The translations under genes and the position numbers were made by a program. The notes below the pieces were generated by a model that saw nothing but the letters and a program-made list of their open reading frames with translations, did not search any database and was not told where the DNA came from. Of a stretch of DNA of 64,000 bases, positions 63,616 to 64,000 are shown piece by piece (within the stretch, counting starts at the first letter, position 1; each line of letters starts with the position of its first letter). Origin of the DNA: CALOAD01 sp942491415 (GTDB lineage Bacteria; Cyanobacteriota; Vampirovibrionia; Gastranaerophilales; CALOAD01); assembly GCA_942491415.1 (NCBI GenBank), contig CALOAD010000022.1, positions 1 to 64,000 of the forward strand, read 5' to 3'.

Positions 63616-64000
63616 TTGACTAAAACGTTGGATCATACAGGATTAAAGCCTTCAAATCATTCTATTTTAAACCTCGCTAAAGAAGTTTTTGAAATAGAAG
63701 CAAATTCAATAATTAAACTTATAGAAAAACTAGGTGAGCCTTTCATTAAAGCCATTGATATCCTTTATTCTTGCAAAGGACGGATTATTATTACCGGCAT
63801 GGGAAAGTCAGGACTTATAGGCAAAAAAATAGCTTCCACTTTGTCCAGCACAGGATCTCCGTCATATTTTTTACATCCTGCGGAAAGTACCCACGGTGAT
63901 TCCGGATTAATAACAAAGGAGGATATTGTTATTGCAATATCTAATAGTGGTGAAACTGATGAATTGTTATATTTATTGCCCATAATAAAAAGACTGGGTG
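63616..64000 (+). CDS. kdsD: arabinose-5-phosphate isomerase (partial, runs off window)
   Basis: TTG start at 63616 with GGAGG five bases before it; open to the window end (128 codons). SIS-domain motifs IIITGMGKSGLIGKKIASTLSSTG, FLHPAESTHGDSGLI and ISNSGETDELL are those of KdsD/KpsF, which makes arabinose 5-phosphate for Kdo synthesis. The C-terminal CBS domains lie outside the window. Confidence 0.9.
   Translation, partial: MTKTLDHTGLKPSNHSILNLAKEVFEIEANSIIKLIEKLGEPFIKAIDILYSCKGRIIITGMGKSGLIGKKIASTLSSTGSPSYFLHPAESTHGDSGLITKEDIVIAISNSGETDELLYLLPIIKRLG

Overview
The window joins two unrelated genomes. Bases 1 to about 6,875 are GC-rich and look planctomycete: a Ser/Thr-kinase-like membrane protein with degenerate catalytic motifs, small membrane proteins of unknown function, the CACCACGGAGACACGG-type inverted repeat, and the membrane module of a divergent complex I (nuoA-like, nuoH, nuoJ in two pieces, nuoK, nuoL). 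Bases from about 6,875 to 64,000 are strongly AT-rich with AT-rich codon use. Their gene content fits a flagellated, non-photosynthetic relative of Cyanobacteria (Melainabacteria/Vampirovibrionia, Gastranaerophilales-like; my inference). The switch falls inside two truncated genes, nuoL from the left and purL from the right, so it is almost certainly an assembly or metagenome chimera. Anyone using this contig should split it there.

Layout of the AT-rich part. 6.9-12.2 kb: overlapping purine operon purL-purF-purM-purN-purD. 12.2-15.5 kb: a YqaA/DedA membrane protein facing uppP-trmD-rimM-ylqD. 15.7-24.8 kb: a solute-binding lipoprotein, two type IV pilin-like proteins, gatA, an FmdB-type zinc ribbon, site-2 protease RseP, a CBS-DUF1385 fusion, comF and tsaD. 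24.8-32.1 kb: a sigma-28-like factor next to a motility operon motA-motB-fliL-fliM-fliY-cheB-cheR, followed by tRNA-Met. 33.1-38.8 kb: birA-oadG-oadA-oadB-pckA, in which a biotin ligase, a sodium-pumping oxaloacetate decarboxylase and a PEP carboxykinase form one metabolic unit. 39-49.6 kb: an MshEN-like protein, comM, a 942-residue protein of 21 kelch-like repeats, a ferritin-like protein, serS, pilT, an RHH regulator and a SpoIID-domain protein. 49.6-59.1 kb: a transglutaminase-TPR protein, an intracellular-looking subtilase, a PBP4-type peptidase, a LOG protein and a glycolate/lactate oxidase pair. 59.4-64 kb: RfbH-type 3-dehydrase, a homologue of the cyanobacterial clock-input protein LdpA, a YjdF-family gene whose start site lies in a strong leader hairpin, a STAS protein, and the start of kdsD.

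No CRISPR array, phage, IS element or obvious biosynthetic cluster is visible. The most interesting items are the chimera junction, the 21-repeat kelch protein (possibly three seven-bladed propellers), the start-sequestering hairpin upstream of yjdF, the ldpA homologue in a non-photosynthetic-looking genome, the PEPCK plus Na+-pumping decarboxylase unit, and pilin-gene debris. All functional calls come from reading motifs; no database search was run.
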